Assembly (NCBI GenBank): GCA_039545355.1
Contig: BCJJ01000016.1
Span: 372,001-436,000 of the forward strand
Direction: 5' to 3'
Source of the DNA: Trichosporon coremiiforme
Lineage: Eukaryota > Basidiomycota > Tremellomycetes > Trichosporonales > Trichosporonaceae
DNA: 64,000 nt
In this document: positions 30,830 through 41,015 of the stretch, in pieces
Layout: each line of letters begins with the position of its first letter
How positions within the stretch are numbered: position 1 is the stretch's first letter
Program-made: the position numbers and the translations under genes
Notes under the pieces: generated by a model
What the model was told of the DNA's origin: nothing
Databases searched by the model: none
The model's input: the letters and a program-made list of their open reading frames with translations, nothing else

Positions 30830-32740
30830 GAATCTGAAGATCTCTTCCCTGCAACCCCCCTGCAATGAAATTGTCAAGCTCAAGCTGCGCGTTCACTTTG
30901 TTGTGCCGTAAAACAAAAAGTGAAAACCAATCTGGAAACCACACTACACGTACCACACCGCACTCGTTCGTCACATCCTTTCACGGCTACTTACGACAAC
31001 AGAAGCTGTCCGGTGAGGCTCTGTCCTTCTGCGCTTACAACGCAGCGTGGACCTCCTTCGCCCACACCATGTCGCGGCCGGAACACCCAAGGACATCTGG
31101 ACACTTGTTTACATTTCTCCAAGCCATCATCTCATCTGTATGTAACCCCCACGAGCTCGAATCCTCTGCCGCCATCTCTATACAGTATCAACAGAACTAT
31201 AGGTTGTCACCCCTCCCGCCCCGCTCCCACCTACAGCATGCATCTCTTTAACCTTGGACACGAAATTAAGCTTGCTTTGGTAGCGAAGGGTCAAAGAGCG
31301 ATCAACGTTCTTTCTGTGACAGCGATTGTCGTGCCTCTCTGTCTTGACATCGTGAACAGTGCCTGGCACTCTGGCTCTGATTGATTCATTGAGCAGTGCA
31401 TGAGCTTCAATTGGAAAGGCGGGCAACGGATCTCTTGTGTGCTAAGCAAGGGGTGAGCTATTGCGAGACTGTACAGAATGAATGGTTGCCCGTCACATCA
31501 GGAGGCTGGCGACGAGCAAAACACGGGTGGACGCCGTTGCCATTCCCACAAATGTAACGATGAGGCGAAGATGGCTCATCTCCCACCGGCGGCACCAGAG
31601 ACAACAGCGTGACACCTCTCTGACGTCTCAGAGGGTCGCCAGTGACGAGAAGCGTCGCTTCGAACATCAGTAGCCTCTGCAAGCGGCGTTTCAACTTGGC
31701 ACGCAAAGACAACGTCGGCCCCATGATTCTCATGACATGGGTACGGAGCAGCTTCTGCGGGTATTAGTCGACTCTGGGTCCAGGGTCGTACCAGAAACCT
31801 TATCGACACTACGCACATCGGACACGTTCTCTCGTCATGCGAGCTCCTGTGCAGCCGTGTCCGTTGTTCACATATCTTCGTGCACCGCATATTTGAACGC
31901 TTCGCTGTCGTTGCCATGGCAAATCACCCGCAACATCCCTCCGCTGGAAACACGACAAGCGCCGAAGCTCGGCGCCAGGGACGCCCCACTCGGCTACCTC
32001 GGTGACGAATGACACGATCGCAGCAGCTTGACACGACATCAAACCGAGTTTGCGCTCCAACGAACTCTGGAACTCTCCGTTCGATGTCGCGGGATCGTGC
32101 AAAGTCGTTGGTCTCGTACTGCTTTTGCATGAAAATGAGCCGGCGGCTCAGAAATATTCACCCAACACACCGCAGATCACTCATTGTACGCCACGATGGA
32201 GCTCCACAGCACGTGATCCGGGGTTTAACAATGACGTGTATCCCTTCAGTGTTTCAGTCGATTGTATGTGCCTGGCAGTGGGCGTTGTCAGAGCGCCGGA
32301 CGCTGGGCGTGCTGCGACTGGGCAAGCCAAGACACCTGGCCGCCGCCTGTACAGCCTGCACCGTGCTGTGGGCTGGGGCAACCCCACTCCAGAGCTCTCA
32401 ATCTCCGTCTCGCCGTCTTCTTGTCCTCACCACACTTCTCTTCGTCCTTCCAACCTTCGGCACCCCACGTTCCTTCAATCGGCACAGACGGTGACTGGAA
32501 GTCTGCGTGCGACCTCTTTTCTTGTCGATTCCATTCATCTGCCCCCACACGCTACCGCGACCGCGATACCGACTCAACGTTCGCCCCGCGCACTCGACAC
32601 CACACTCTCTCACTTCTAAGTGGGCAGCACTATCGAGCCTTTGTTGCTCACTCGTTCGACAGTCTGGACAAACCCCCGCTTCACAGGGCCCTGTGCATCT
32701 GTCTATACGCTCCTCCTAGCGGTTCAGCAAGGCTCCAGCG
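30830..32740. other. Gene-free region
   Basis: About 1.9 kb downstream of the Ser/Arg-rich gene and upstream of the PMP3-domain gene. From about 32390 the plus strand becomes pyrimidine-rich, a probable leader of the next gene. A CACGTG core sits near 32210 (AGCACGTGATCC). No gene recognised; a non-coding transcript cannot be excluded. Confidence 0.5.
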
Positions 32741-33994
32741 ATGGCCTACAACCATTACCTTCCGCAGAAGGTCGATCTCACCCCGAAGCGCCATCATGGA
32801 TTCCAGGTCGTCCTTTTCTTCTTAGGATGGCTCCTGCCGCCTCTCGGTGAGTTATCAAAAATGGTGCTTTTTACGTTGGGGGCTGTGTGCTTGCCGCACA
32901 GTTGGCCGGAGTGTTCGGCCGCCGCGCCGTTTCTTGCAGCGCCACCCCGTGCCGCACACTGTGCAAACCAACAAGGGTATGCGGGGCACTTTTCCGGTCA
33001 CGTAGAGTTTCGTTACTGACAGCGTCAGCCGTCGCCGTGCGCTTCGGAATCGGGAGGGACTTCTTCATCAACGTGGGTATCATCTCAGAACGAGGTCGCC
33101 GCTCGGCGCTCAACACGGTGCTTCGAACAATGGTGCCTTCGTGTCGGCACGCGGATCGAGATCCGCTTGCTTTATCGGGCCGTTTGGGCACCTCGTTCAC
33201 ACGACACGCGCACGAATGCCATGCTGACCCTTTAGATCATCTTGACGCTGTGCGGTTACATCCCCGGCCACGGCCACAACTTCTACATCCAGAACATCCG
33301 TAACAAGTGAGTACCACTTTAGCCAAGTGTCGCGAAATGGACACAAGTCTAACAACAGCTCAAACAAGGCGCGCACGCCCAAGTGGGCCATCCGCTACGG
33401 TCTCGTGAACAATGCAGAGCGGGAGCGCAAGGCGCGCAAGAGCCAGTGGGCGAAGCGCTACGACGAGCGTCTTCCCGAGTCCACGTTTGTCGGACAGGAG
33501 CTCGCCGAGGGCGAGGAGGGCCCTAACTACGTCCCGACGGTTCCTGGCCAGCAGAAGCGCAGGACGTCCGAGGGTCTCTGGGACCGCGAGGACGAAATCT
33601 ACTACAATGAGGGTGAGTCGAGGGTGGAGCGCAGCTGCCCGGGCTTGCAAAGGTAGCTAACCGTGCAGACGAGGCGCCGAACCAGAGCAACTGGCACTAC
33701 CCGATGAACTTTGAAGGCGCCGTTGGCGACGGTCGCAGCCGCCGCAACCGTCTGAACAGGACCGCCTCCCGTGGCAGCGACCGTTGGGAGCGCACCCGGA
33801 CCGCTCGCGCCGACACGGCCTCATCGCAGGACTCGTACGGATCGTACCCTCCCAAGGCAGCCACGGACGATGACGTGCCCGTCTGGGGCAAGGACTATGG
33901 TCGCCAGCGCCGATCATCGCGCGGTAGCGGTAGCGGCAGCAGCAGTGGTCGCCGCAACAATGACCCCGACGCCGTCTTCAGCCACGAATTCTAA
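32741..33994 (+). CDS. PMP3/UPF0057 membrane protein with long C-terminal tail
   Basis: Five exons: 32741-32846, 33029-33072, 33236-33306, 33359-33612, 33669-33994; 266 residues; introns 182, 163, 52 and 56 bp. The exon joins give FFLGWLLPPLAVAVRFGIGRDFFINIILTLCGYIPGHGHNFYIQN with no gap. This is the two-helix PMP3 domain (LPPLAVxxxxG...DFFINIxLTxxGYIPGHxHxxYI). The classic family is only ~55 residues long. Here ~190 more residues follow: a basic linker (RERKARKSQWAKRYDERLP), then a Ser/Gly/Arg/Asp-rich tail. Longer members in yeast include the vacuolar SNA proteins. The PMP3 part would sit in the plasma or vacuolar membrane and affect membrane potential and cation tolerance; the tail is presumably cytosolic and regulatory. 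Confidence 0.9.
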
Positions 33995-35152
33995 GCGTCA
34001 CTTGTGCGCGGCCTCAAACACGTCCTGACGTGAGCCACGATTGGTGGCGAACTCTAGAGGACACGCCCGCGACCCGACCAAGGACCGACTGTGGCGAAGC
34101 TGGTCCCGGGGACGCGGGCGAGAGAGGCGATACAGACGTATCGCCAGGCATCATTTCCCAGTCGATTTTCAATCATATCCACAGCCACTGTACATTAATT
34201 GATATTCCCATTACCGCAAGTATTTTAGTATCGTTAGGACCTGCACGTATGCATTGGTGATCTCAGCACGCTGTGACAGTGCTCGGCGTAACACGGAGAG
34301 GCAACAAGCAAGCGTTGCATGAAACGGTGCCGAAAATGGCGAAAGGAGGTGAGGGGAAGGCAAACAGGCAGGCACCTCGGGAAATGGATGGCGCTTGGGC
34401 GTGGGGTGACAGTGCACAGTGCGCCACCGTGTTCCGTGTGTCCCTGCCAGGCGCTCTGTGCGCCCGTTCCCAGGAGATGAGCCCCGCAGCGGGCTGCTCC
34501 CGATCCTTCTCATGCTATTGACGCGAGGTGACACGCTGCGGAGGGCGAAAACAAACGCGGCAGGCTCATCATATGCATCGTGACCGTTCTCGCCCTTAGA
34601 GACGGGCCATTCCGTTAATTTTGCCAGCCAGATCTTTTTATATCCGGTGTTGACTGGGATTGGGCGGCGACCACGCGATTACCAGCGAGTGGCCAAAGCA
34701 GTGGTCAAAGTCATCATTAACCGACGATCAATTCCTCGGTTAGGCTTTTCGTACACACTCCTAAGCAGCACCTTAACGCCAGCCTCCTGCAAGCGACTGC
34801 AAACTTGTTCATTCTGGTTCATACACACCCCTCCTCACGTCTCCTTCTTGCGTCTTGCACGTCGCTGCCGGCTATTATACACGACCCCCGCCCAACCCCT
34901 TGCATCCCCCCGTTCCAGACGATCGACATAGCACCGCCCAATTTGATTCGATTCGACCCCTGCCGCACTCCCTCCCCTTCCCCTCGTCCCGCCGGCGCTT
35001 TCGTCGGCATTGGTCCGATCGCCTATCGACCTTAACCTTCCTTCCAACAACCCACCTCGTGACACATCGTTCCATCTTTTACTTCAACATCACCCATTCC
35101 AACAACGTTCATCATTGGCGAAAACGACGACGCCTCGGCCGCGACCCCGACC
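33995..35152. promoter_or_regulatory. 5' flank and leader of the MAPK gene
   Basis: About 1.16 kb. A TATA-like TTTTTATATCC lies at 34635-34645. From about 34730 to 35150 the plus strand is strongly C/T-rich, consistent with a long 5' untranslated leader. No gene seen. Confidence 0.5.
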
Positions 35153-37760
35153 ATGCCTACGGCCATCAGCCCCCCTGCCTCCCCGGCGCCGCCATCGACC
35201 TCGCCAATCAAGGCAGTCCTCCCCCGCCGCGCCAAGGCTGTTGCTGCCGCTGATGGCATCGCCGCCGCCCTTCCCTCTGCCCGGCCGCAAAGCGCGACAA
35301 CCATCCCCGCGACAACAGCGAGCCTGACCACTGGCTCCACCGCCGCGAGCTCTGAAGTTCCTAGCCCCGCTGAAATCGAGAGTGGGGGTGGCCCATCAAA
35401 CACCTCTGCTTCCGGCTCTGGCGAGGCGCGTGATGCGGGATCAAGCGAGCTCGGCCCAAGTGGCAATAGCGACCTGGCCGTGCCCAATGTGCGATTGTCA
35501 CCCGCCTCGGTAGCTGCCGGCAGTGGCACGCCGGCTGGTGGAGCCGGACAACACGCCGCTAGTGCCGTGCCGACGCCCGTTGGAGACGATGCAGTCGGCA
35601 CTGCCACCTCGACGACTGCGTCTGGCCGTGCAACGCCAGCGACCACCCACGGCGCGAGCATGCTGGCGCAGGCGGCTAGGCGAGGAATGGTCGAAGAGGA
35701 CAAGGACGAGCATCCCCTGTCGGACCGGAAACTGGCTGAACGGTGAGTGTTTACGTCCCGACCACACAATCCTCCCTATCATCATTGCGTAATGCACTTG
35801 TGTGCTAGTTGTGCTGACTGAATGCAGGGGCTACCACACTATTCACGCCATGAACCACCTCTTCCACGTCCCGGACCGATGGCGCCTACTTCGACCCCTG
35901 GGACAGGGAGCATATGGCCTCGTCGTGTCCGTTCAGGACACGGTATCCGGAGAGCCCGTCGCCATCAAGTGCATTACGCGAGTCTTCGACAAGCCCATCC
36001 TGGCGCGAAGGGCGCTGCGTGAGATTACGCTGCTGAGACACTTTGGTGAACATGAGAACCTGACGGGTTTGATTGATCTGGACAATGTTTGGGACGGGTA
36101 CAATGAGATTTACCTCTACATGGAACCCATGGAGGCGGATCTGCACCAGATTGTGCGAAGTGGCCAGCCACTGAGCAACCTGCACATTCAATTCTTCCTG
36201 TACCAGCTCCTCCGCGGCGTCAAGTATATTCACTCGGCCAACGTGATTCACCGCGACCTGAAGCCCGGCAACCTCCTTGTCAATAGCGACTGCGAGCTAA
36301 AGATTTGCGACTTTGGACTGGCGCGAGGGTACCAGCCCGTGACTGGCGAGGCTCCCCAAAACGAGGAGCTCAGGATGACCGAGTGTGAGTGCACGGGAGC
36401 CCTACGCGAAACACGCCCGTGCTAGACGCGGCACTGCGCAGTGCCTGCGGTTCCGTGGGACCGACTGCTTCCGTTGAGCACAATACACTGACTGTTCACA
36501 GATGTTGCGACTCGATGGTATCGTGCGCCCGAGATTATGCTGTCCAACAAGCGGTACACGTCCGCCATCGATGTCTGGTCGATTGGATGCATTCTCGGAG
36601 AGCTTCTCGGCCTCAAGCCCCTGTTCAAGGGCAAGGATTACGTTGACCAGCTCAACCTCATCCTCAATGTGCTTGGCACCCCCGACGATGAGACGCTGCA
36701 GCGCATGTCGTCCGAGAAGGCGCGCATGTACATGGCCACCCTGCCCCACAGCGAGAAGCGCGACCTCGCCGAAGTGCTTCCGGGTGCCGACCCTTCTGCC
36801 CTCGACCTCCTTGCCCAGCTGCTGTCGTTTGACCCCTCAAAGCGCATCAATGTGGTGCAGGCATTGGAGCACCCATATGTCGGCGCTTACCACGACCCAT
36901 CCGACGAGCCGACGTGCGAGCCCTTTGACCAGTGGGAGCAGGTCGAGGGCCTCGAGACGACTGAGGAGCTCAAGGCTGCCCTCACAAAGGAAATCATCGA
37001 GTACCGGGCCGAGGTTCGAGGAATGGCTGAGCAGGATATGCTCGACGAGCTCGAGCAGCAGCGGCAGCAGAGCCAATCTCTCGCCGTCCAGCCTCCGGCA
37101 GACGTCAACATGTCCCAGGGCAAGCGTGTGGCTGACGAGGACCTCCATGTCGACGCGGCCAAGCGACAGGTTGTCGAGGACTCGGACGACGAGGACTCGC
37201 CCGTCGTCATCAAGTCCAAGCTCGGCCTCGCGGCACAGGCGGGACGGTCGCCGCGCATTGGCGGACGAAAACGACTCGAGTCGGACGCGTCCGTGCGTTC
37301 CGTGGCGTCGGTGGCATCCGCAGTCTCTTCTTCGTCGGGCGCCTCTGGCGTCCCCGGTTCGCAAATCGTTCCAGGCCCGCGGCACAGGCGCTCCTCTTCG
37401 CGGTCTTCAGTGCGCCGATCAATGAGCCTGTTTGGAACCGTCGGAGGCATGGCCGCGTTGGCGATGACGGCTGCCACGCCGAAAAAGGAGGAAGAGGACA
37501 CGACGTCGGAGGGCATATATTCGTCAATGGTGGAGCGGCGCAACCGCGCGGCCAGCAACACCACTGTGGACTCGCTGCGCCCTCTCATCCGACACCTGAG
37601 CACGACGTCGCTCGCAGACCTCGGCATCAAGAGTCCCGACGCGCTGACCGACGACGAGCCCTTGATCCGGCACTCGCCGCACCACTCGCCGCAGCCAACG
37701 GGAATCCGGAGAGGACGTTCGCGCAGCAAGTTTGAGGTTGGCGAGCCCGAGAGCGCATAG
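35153..37760 (+). CDS. SLT2: Cell-wall-integrity MAP kinase (Slt2/Mpk1 type) with N-terminal extension
   Basis: Exons 35153-35742, 35828-36384, 36502-37760; 801 residues; introns 85 and 117 bp. The kinase core shows the Gly loop GQGAYG (222-227), AIK lysine ([12 protein letters not shown]), the catalytic loop [11 protein letters not shown] in [11 protein letters not shown], the activation TEY (381-383, the Tyr codon split by an intron), and [41 protein letters not shown] and [16 protein letters not shown] point to the Slt2/Mpk1 branch rather than Hog1 or Fus3. It acts at the end of the PKC1-Bck1-Mkk cascade. Unusual features are ~200 Ser/Ala/Thr/Pro-rich residues before the kinase and a ~290-residue low-complexity tail with a basic [14 protein letters not shown] segment. 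A shorter form could begin at an internal ATG (MLAQAARRG, ~residue 170). Confidence 0.92.
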
Positions 37761-39595
37761 AGTGCGAAGCGTGCGTAGCCCGAGCAAGAGAGCAGCAGGA
37801 GCAGGAAGAAGTCACATGTAACGACAGCAAGCAACACGAAACCAACATTCAACGCATAGCATTCAGCAGTATCACCAGCCACGAGTCTTGAAGTCTTTGT
37901 CATTCCCATACAACACTAGATGAGCAGCATTCCTAGCATCCTATGCATTCAGGACCTTTCGTGCATGCTTCTTGGCGTAACCGAGGGTGGTATACTAAGC
38001 GCTGGGGAGTGAGCAGCTCGGGCCAACTTCTGTCCTCCCCGTCACCGTGCAACCGTGGGGGACGTTGAAACTAGCAGGGCCTTCCCTCCAGGTCCATTTG
38101 GCCCATGTGTGCGTGAGTGCGAATACCACCCGGACGTGGACGACGGGTCGGGCTGGGTGGCGAACTGTGTCGGTGCCCGTGGGAAAGCTTGAAACTAGCA
38201 AAGATGTCCTCCGACCTCGTTTGTCCAGAAGAAAATCGTAACGATGCGACCGTCTTGACTGTGGCAAAGAGCCTCGCCAAGCGTTTGCAAAAGCCATCCA
38301 CTCGCTGACGCACCGCTCGCCACTCAGCTGCGTTTTATGCAGGTTGCAGCGTCTCAGTTGTCATAGGATGCATGCGTGCCATGCATGCTGCGAGCAGTTG
38401 ACACCTGCACAGTGGCTGGGAGAGATGCTGCTATGCCACAGTGCCAACCCCGCATTCCTTCTCCAGCGTACAGGAAGAGACAGGTCCGTGAGAGACATTT
38501 AAACTAGCAGAGACTTCCTCCGACCCCCAATGCGCTCCAGAGTCCAGGCCGGTGCGAGTCCGATTGCGACGTGTGTGTGCAGAGTGGTGACCCGTATCCG
38601 TGGTTGTGTCACCTGCGCTCCTTACGACGCCTACCGTGAGACCCTGGGAGACGTTGAAACTGCAGAAGCCTTCCTCTGACTCGATTCTAGTCTGGTTGCG
38701 AAGACTCGTATGCTCATGGGTGCCACCAGTGGAGTTGTGTGTGAAAGAGTGCGAAGAGGTTAGATGTGTTGCCACGATTGGGTGGCCGTGGGAGAGGTTG
38801 AAACTAGCGAAGGCTGTCTCCAAAGTTTCGACCCCGCCAAACTTGTCGAGGTGCTCTTGCTCCCAAGAAGCAGTGTGGCAGTCGCTCCACACTCTCCGCC
38901 CACAGTTCTTCTCTCGCTGCGTCCTTCACAGTGTCTGCAAGGTTTTTGGTGCTTTTTACAACGTCCCAATGTCCCGGGACGCATTAAATCCTTTCATATG
39001 CCATGCCTCACCAGTGCATGCTATATCGGCTGATGAAGACCGCTGCCAAGACGAGTCACCCGTGGGAAAGATGAAAACTAGCAGGCGCTGTGTCCGACCT
39101 TGGGCGAGTACGCAATTGAAAACTTCTTCCACCAGTATGCCAGCGTATCCCATCAAGTAGTGCATGCTAGAGCCCGTTTACTCGTGCAATGCCACCGCAG
39201 TTGAACGCCACAGACTTTCAGGTCAGTGGACATCGCGCAGCACGCCATTTTCGCCACACTCTCACTGATCGCCGAACGGAGCTCCTGCGATGTCAGAACC
39301 TCGCACCGCAGTGTGCGCAAGGTGGCTGCAGGAGGCGGCTGTGTTCGGTAAGTGGCACAGTCACCTAGAGAGTACGCACGAGAGACTTGTGAAACTGGAG
39401 GGTGCCGCCGCCTGCGTCGCCAGGTGGCGATTTGCCTGCGCCTCATTCATGCCCTAGTCTACTGCACAAGGCTAGCGCTGGTCTACGCCTTCACCATTTT
39501 CCACCTTACCACCACCTCCAACCACTCCAGACCAACATCCTTCTCCTCTCGCTGCACTCTCCAACTCCCCTGCATCCCCGCGAGATCGAAAAAGA
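37761..39595. other. Gene-free region holding repeat cluster 2
   Basis: About 1.8 kb between the MAPK 3' end and tRNA-Val. Its main content is six repeat copies; otherwise no gene is recognised. Confidence 0.6.
38052..39102 (-). repeat. Dispersed ~43-bp repeat, cluster 2 (6 copies, minus strand)
   Basis: Copies at 38052-38092, 38176-38218, 38486-38527, 38642-38683, 38785-38830 and 39059-39102, all on the minus strand. Read on that strand, each has GGTCGGAG-like sequence, then GCTAGTTTCAA, then TCTCCCACGG. Spacing is 100-310 bp. Three copies (38486-38830) lie in one open minus-strand frame of ~150 codons and translate to ASFNLSHGH, CSFNVSQG and ASLNVSHG. The other copies sit in other frames or are followed by stops. 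Flanking sequences are only weakly similar to each other. Confidence 0.87.
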
Positions 39596-39683
39596 TGACC
39601 TCTGGCGGGGTCGAACCGCCGACCTTATGCGTAAATCTCGCAAGATGTTAAGCATACGCTCTAACCAACTGAGCTAAGTGGCC
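39596..39683 (-). tRNA. tRNA-Val(AAC) with short intron
   Basis: On the minus strand the gene starts GGCCACTTAGCTCAGTTGG (good A box) and ends in AGAGGTC plus discriminator A. The T-arm is GGCGG-TTCGACC-CCGCC. The anticodon stem TATGC pairs with GCATA, and the loop TT-AAC-A gives anticodon AAC. A ~14-base intron follows. The acceptor stem has one A-A mismatch at the fifth pair, so slightly reduced stability or beginning decay is possible. All other arms are intact. Confidence 0.82.
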
Positions 39684-39839
39684 TGAGCTGTTTGATCCTT
39701 CTCGAGGAAGGTTGCAACCGGCGCGGTGAATCGCTGGAACGAAAGTGAGCTGTGTTGGCTCTGATTCTGAAGAAGAATGTGTGCGAAGACGTCGGAGGGA
39801 TGCTGACTATGCTGCCTGTAATGTTTGAGACGTCTTTTG

Positions 39840-40210
39840 AGGGAAGGTCGCAAGCGAGGCGTTCTGATGTAATGTGGCAACTTCCAGTACGGGGCAATTG
39901 CTCCCCCGGGTTCGTAGACGCCGCATCGACATATTGCCTCTTATACGGCCCCAGCCCTCAAAAACGACTGTGTTGAAGTACTCCGTTCTGGCGCCGTCCC
40001 TGATGTCGAAGCCCACCGGTGTGACGAGGTTGGAGACCTCCCAGTTGAAGGTCCCGTGGTTTGCAAGGTGGATGAGGACGTTTTGCCGGGGTAGCTCTGC
40101 ATGGTCTCGTCCAGATGCCGCTCCACCTGCGCCACCCGGCTCTCTGCGGACGCGGGCGAGGTGCCGAGGTAAAGGAGACTAAGGGCGAGGAGGAGCTGTT
40201 TGCCGATCAT
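39840..40210 (-). pseudogene. Frameshifted paralogue of the small secreted protein
   Basis: Begins with a signal peptide (MIGKQLLLALSLLYLGTSPASA) at 40210. After ~43 codons the similarity to the protein at 5345-5779 continues only in the -1 frame: here QNVLIHLANHGTFN, there ANLFIWKANHDKFR. It runs through FDIRDGARTEYFNTVVFEGWG. A further frame change is needed to reach GSCHITSERLAC, which corresponds to GNCHTEGKKKIVC in the relative. Two frame breaks and no convincing intron indicate a decayed copy. It keeps TGG where the relative has TAG. Small secreted family, two Cys near the C-terminus, function unknown. Confidence 0.6.
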
Positions 40211-41015
40211 TATCGATGGGCTGCCTCAATCAGTGCATTTAGAGAGGAGTATTGACGGATTGATATGTCAAGTGTTTGCTGAGTGGGCAGGTTGCGCAGG
40301 CGGTAGTAAAAGAAGAAGGCTTGGGGTTTGCTGGAGTCATGTTCCGCACAGAGAGGCTCCTTTTATATCTTTTCGAGGAGTCATGCTTCGACTGGAACCA
40401 GTGACCCAACAAGCTCCGACATTTGGTCTTGGCCCGGGGAGCCGGACTCGTAACTGTGAGAGCCTGCCTCGGAACGAATGAAGCCGGGTCAGGCTGCCCA
40501 AGCATTGACTCCCGTCGCCAAGGTTGATTAGTGGTCGGCATCCGTGAAACGAACTCTTTGCCGGCAGCAAACAACCGTTGTGTCTGCAGTGGATGCCCTG
40601 TCCGCCACTGTGCCACATTCTCAGCTGTCGGCGCGGACGGGGGAGGACGGAGTCGAACCTGTAACGTTGCCGGATCGGGGATCCGTAGACGCGCGCGGGA
40701 GAGTGTGTTTTACGCAATTTTGTGCCGGCTGTGCCACAGTCGCGACGCGGGCATGGGCAGAAGACTGCAGGCACCGAACCGAATGCGGAGCGACGCCGAG
40801 CGACGATGACGGGGCTCGGACCGACGCTGATAAAGTGAAGGAGGCAATATGCATGGGCATGCTTACAACGTGGGATGGATACGGATTCTGTTGCTTTCGG
40901 TTGAATCCATGAAAGTTTGGATGAATGGGATCATTGTTTGCTGGTCAGTGGCCGGGTGAAACTACGACGAGGGAGGGAAAGTCCGCTTTCTAGATCATCG
41001 ATAAACAGCTGCAGA
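40211..41015. other. Gene-free region
   Basis: About 800 bases between the pseudogene start and EOS1. A perfect B-box-like word (GGTTCGACTCC on the minus strand, 40649-40659) occurs, but no tRNA fold supports it. Confidence 0.5.

Noticed and set aside
38052..39102. Repeat cluster as a CRISPR array
   Set aside because: Repeats are degenerate, spacers vary from about 60 to 270 bases, and this is a eukaryotic nuclear sequence with no Cas genes.
40640..40760. Possible minus-strand tRNA with a perfect B-box word (GGTTCGACTCC)
   Set aside because: The T-stem pairs only at two positions, no acceptor stem exists and no anticodon loop with T33 can be drawn. At most a tRNA relic.
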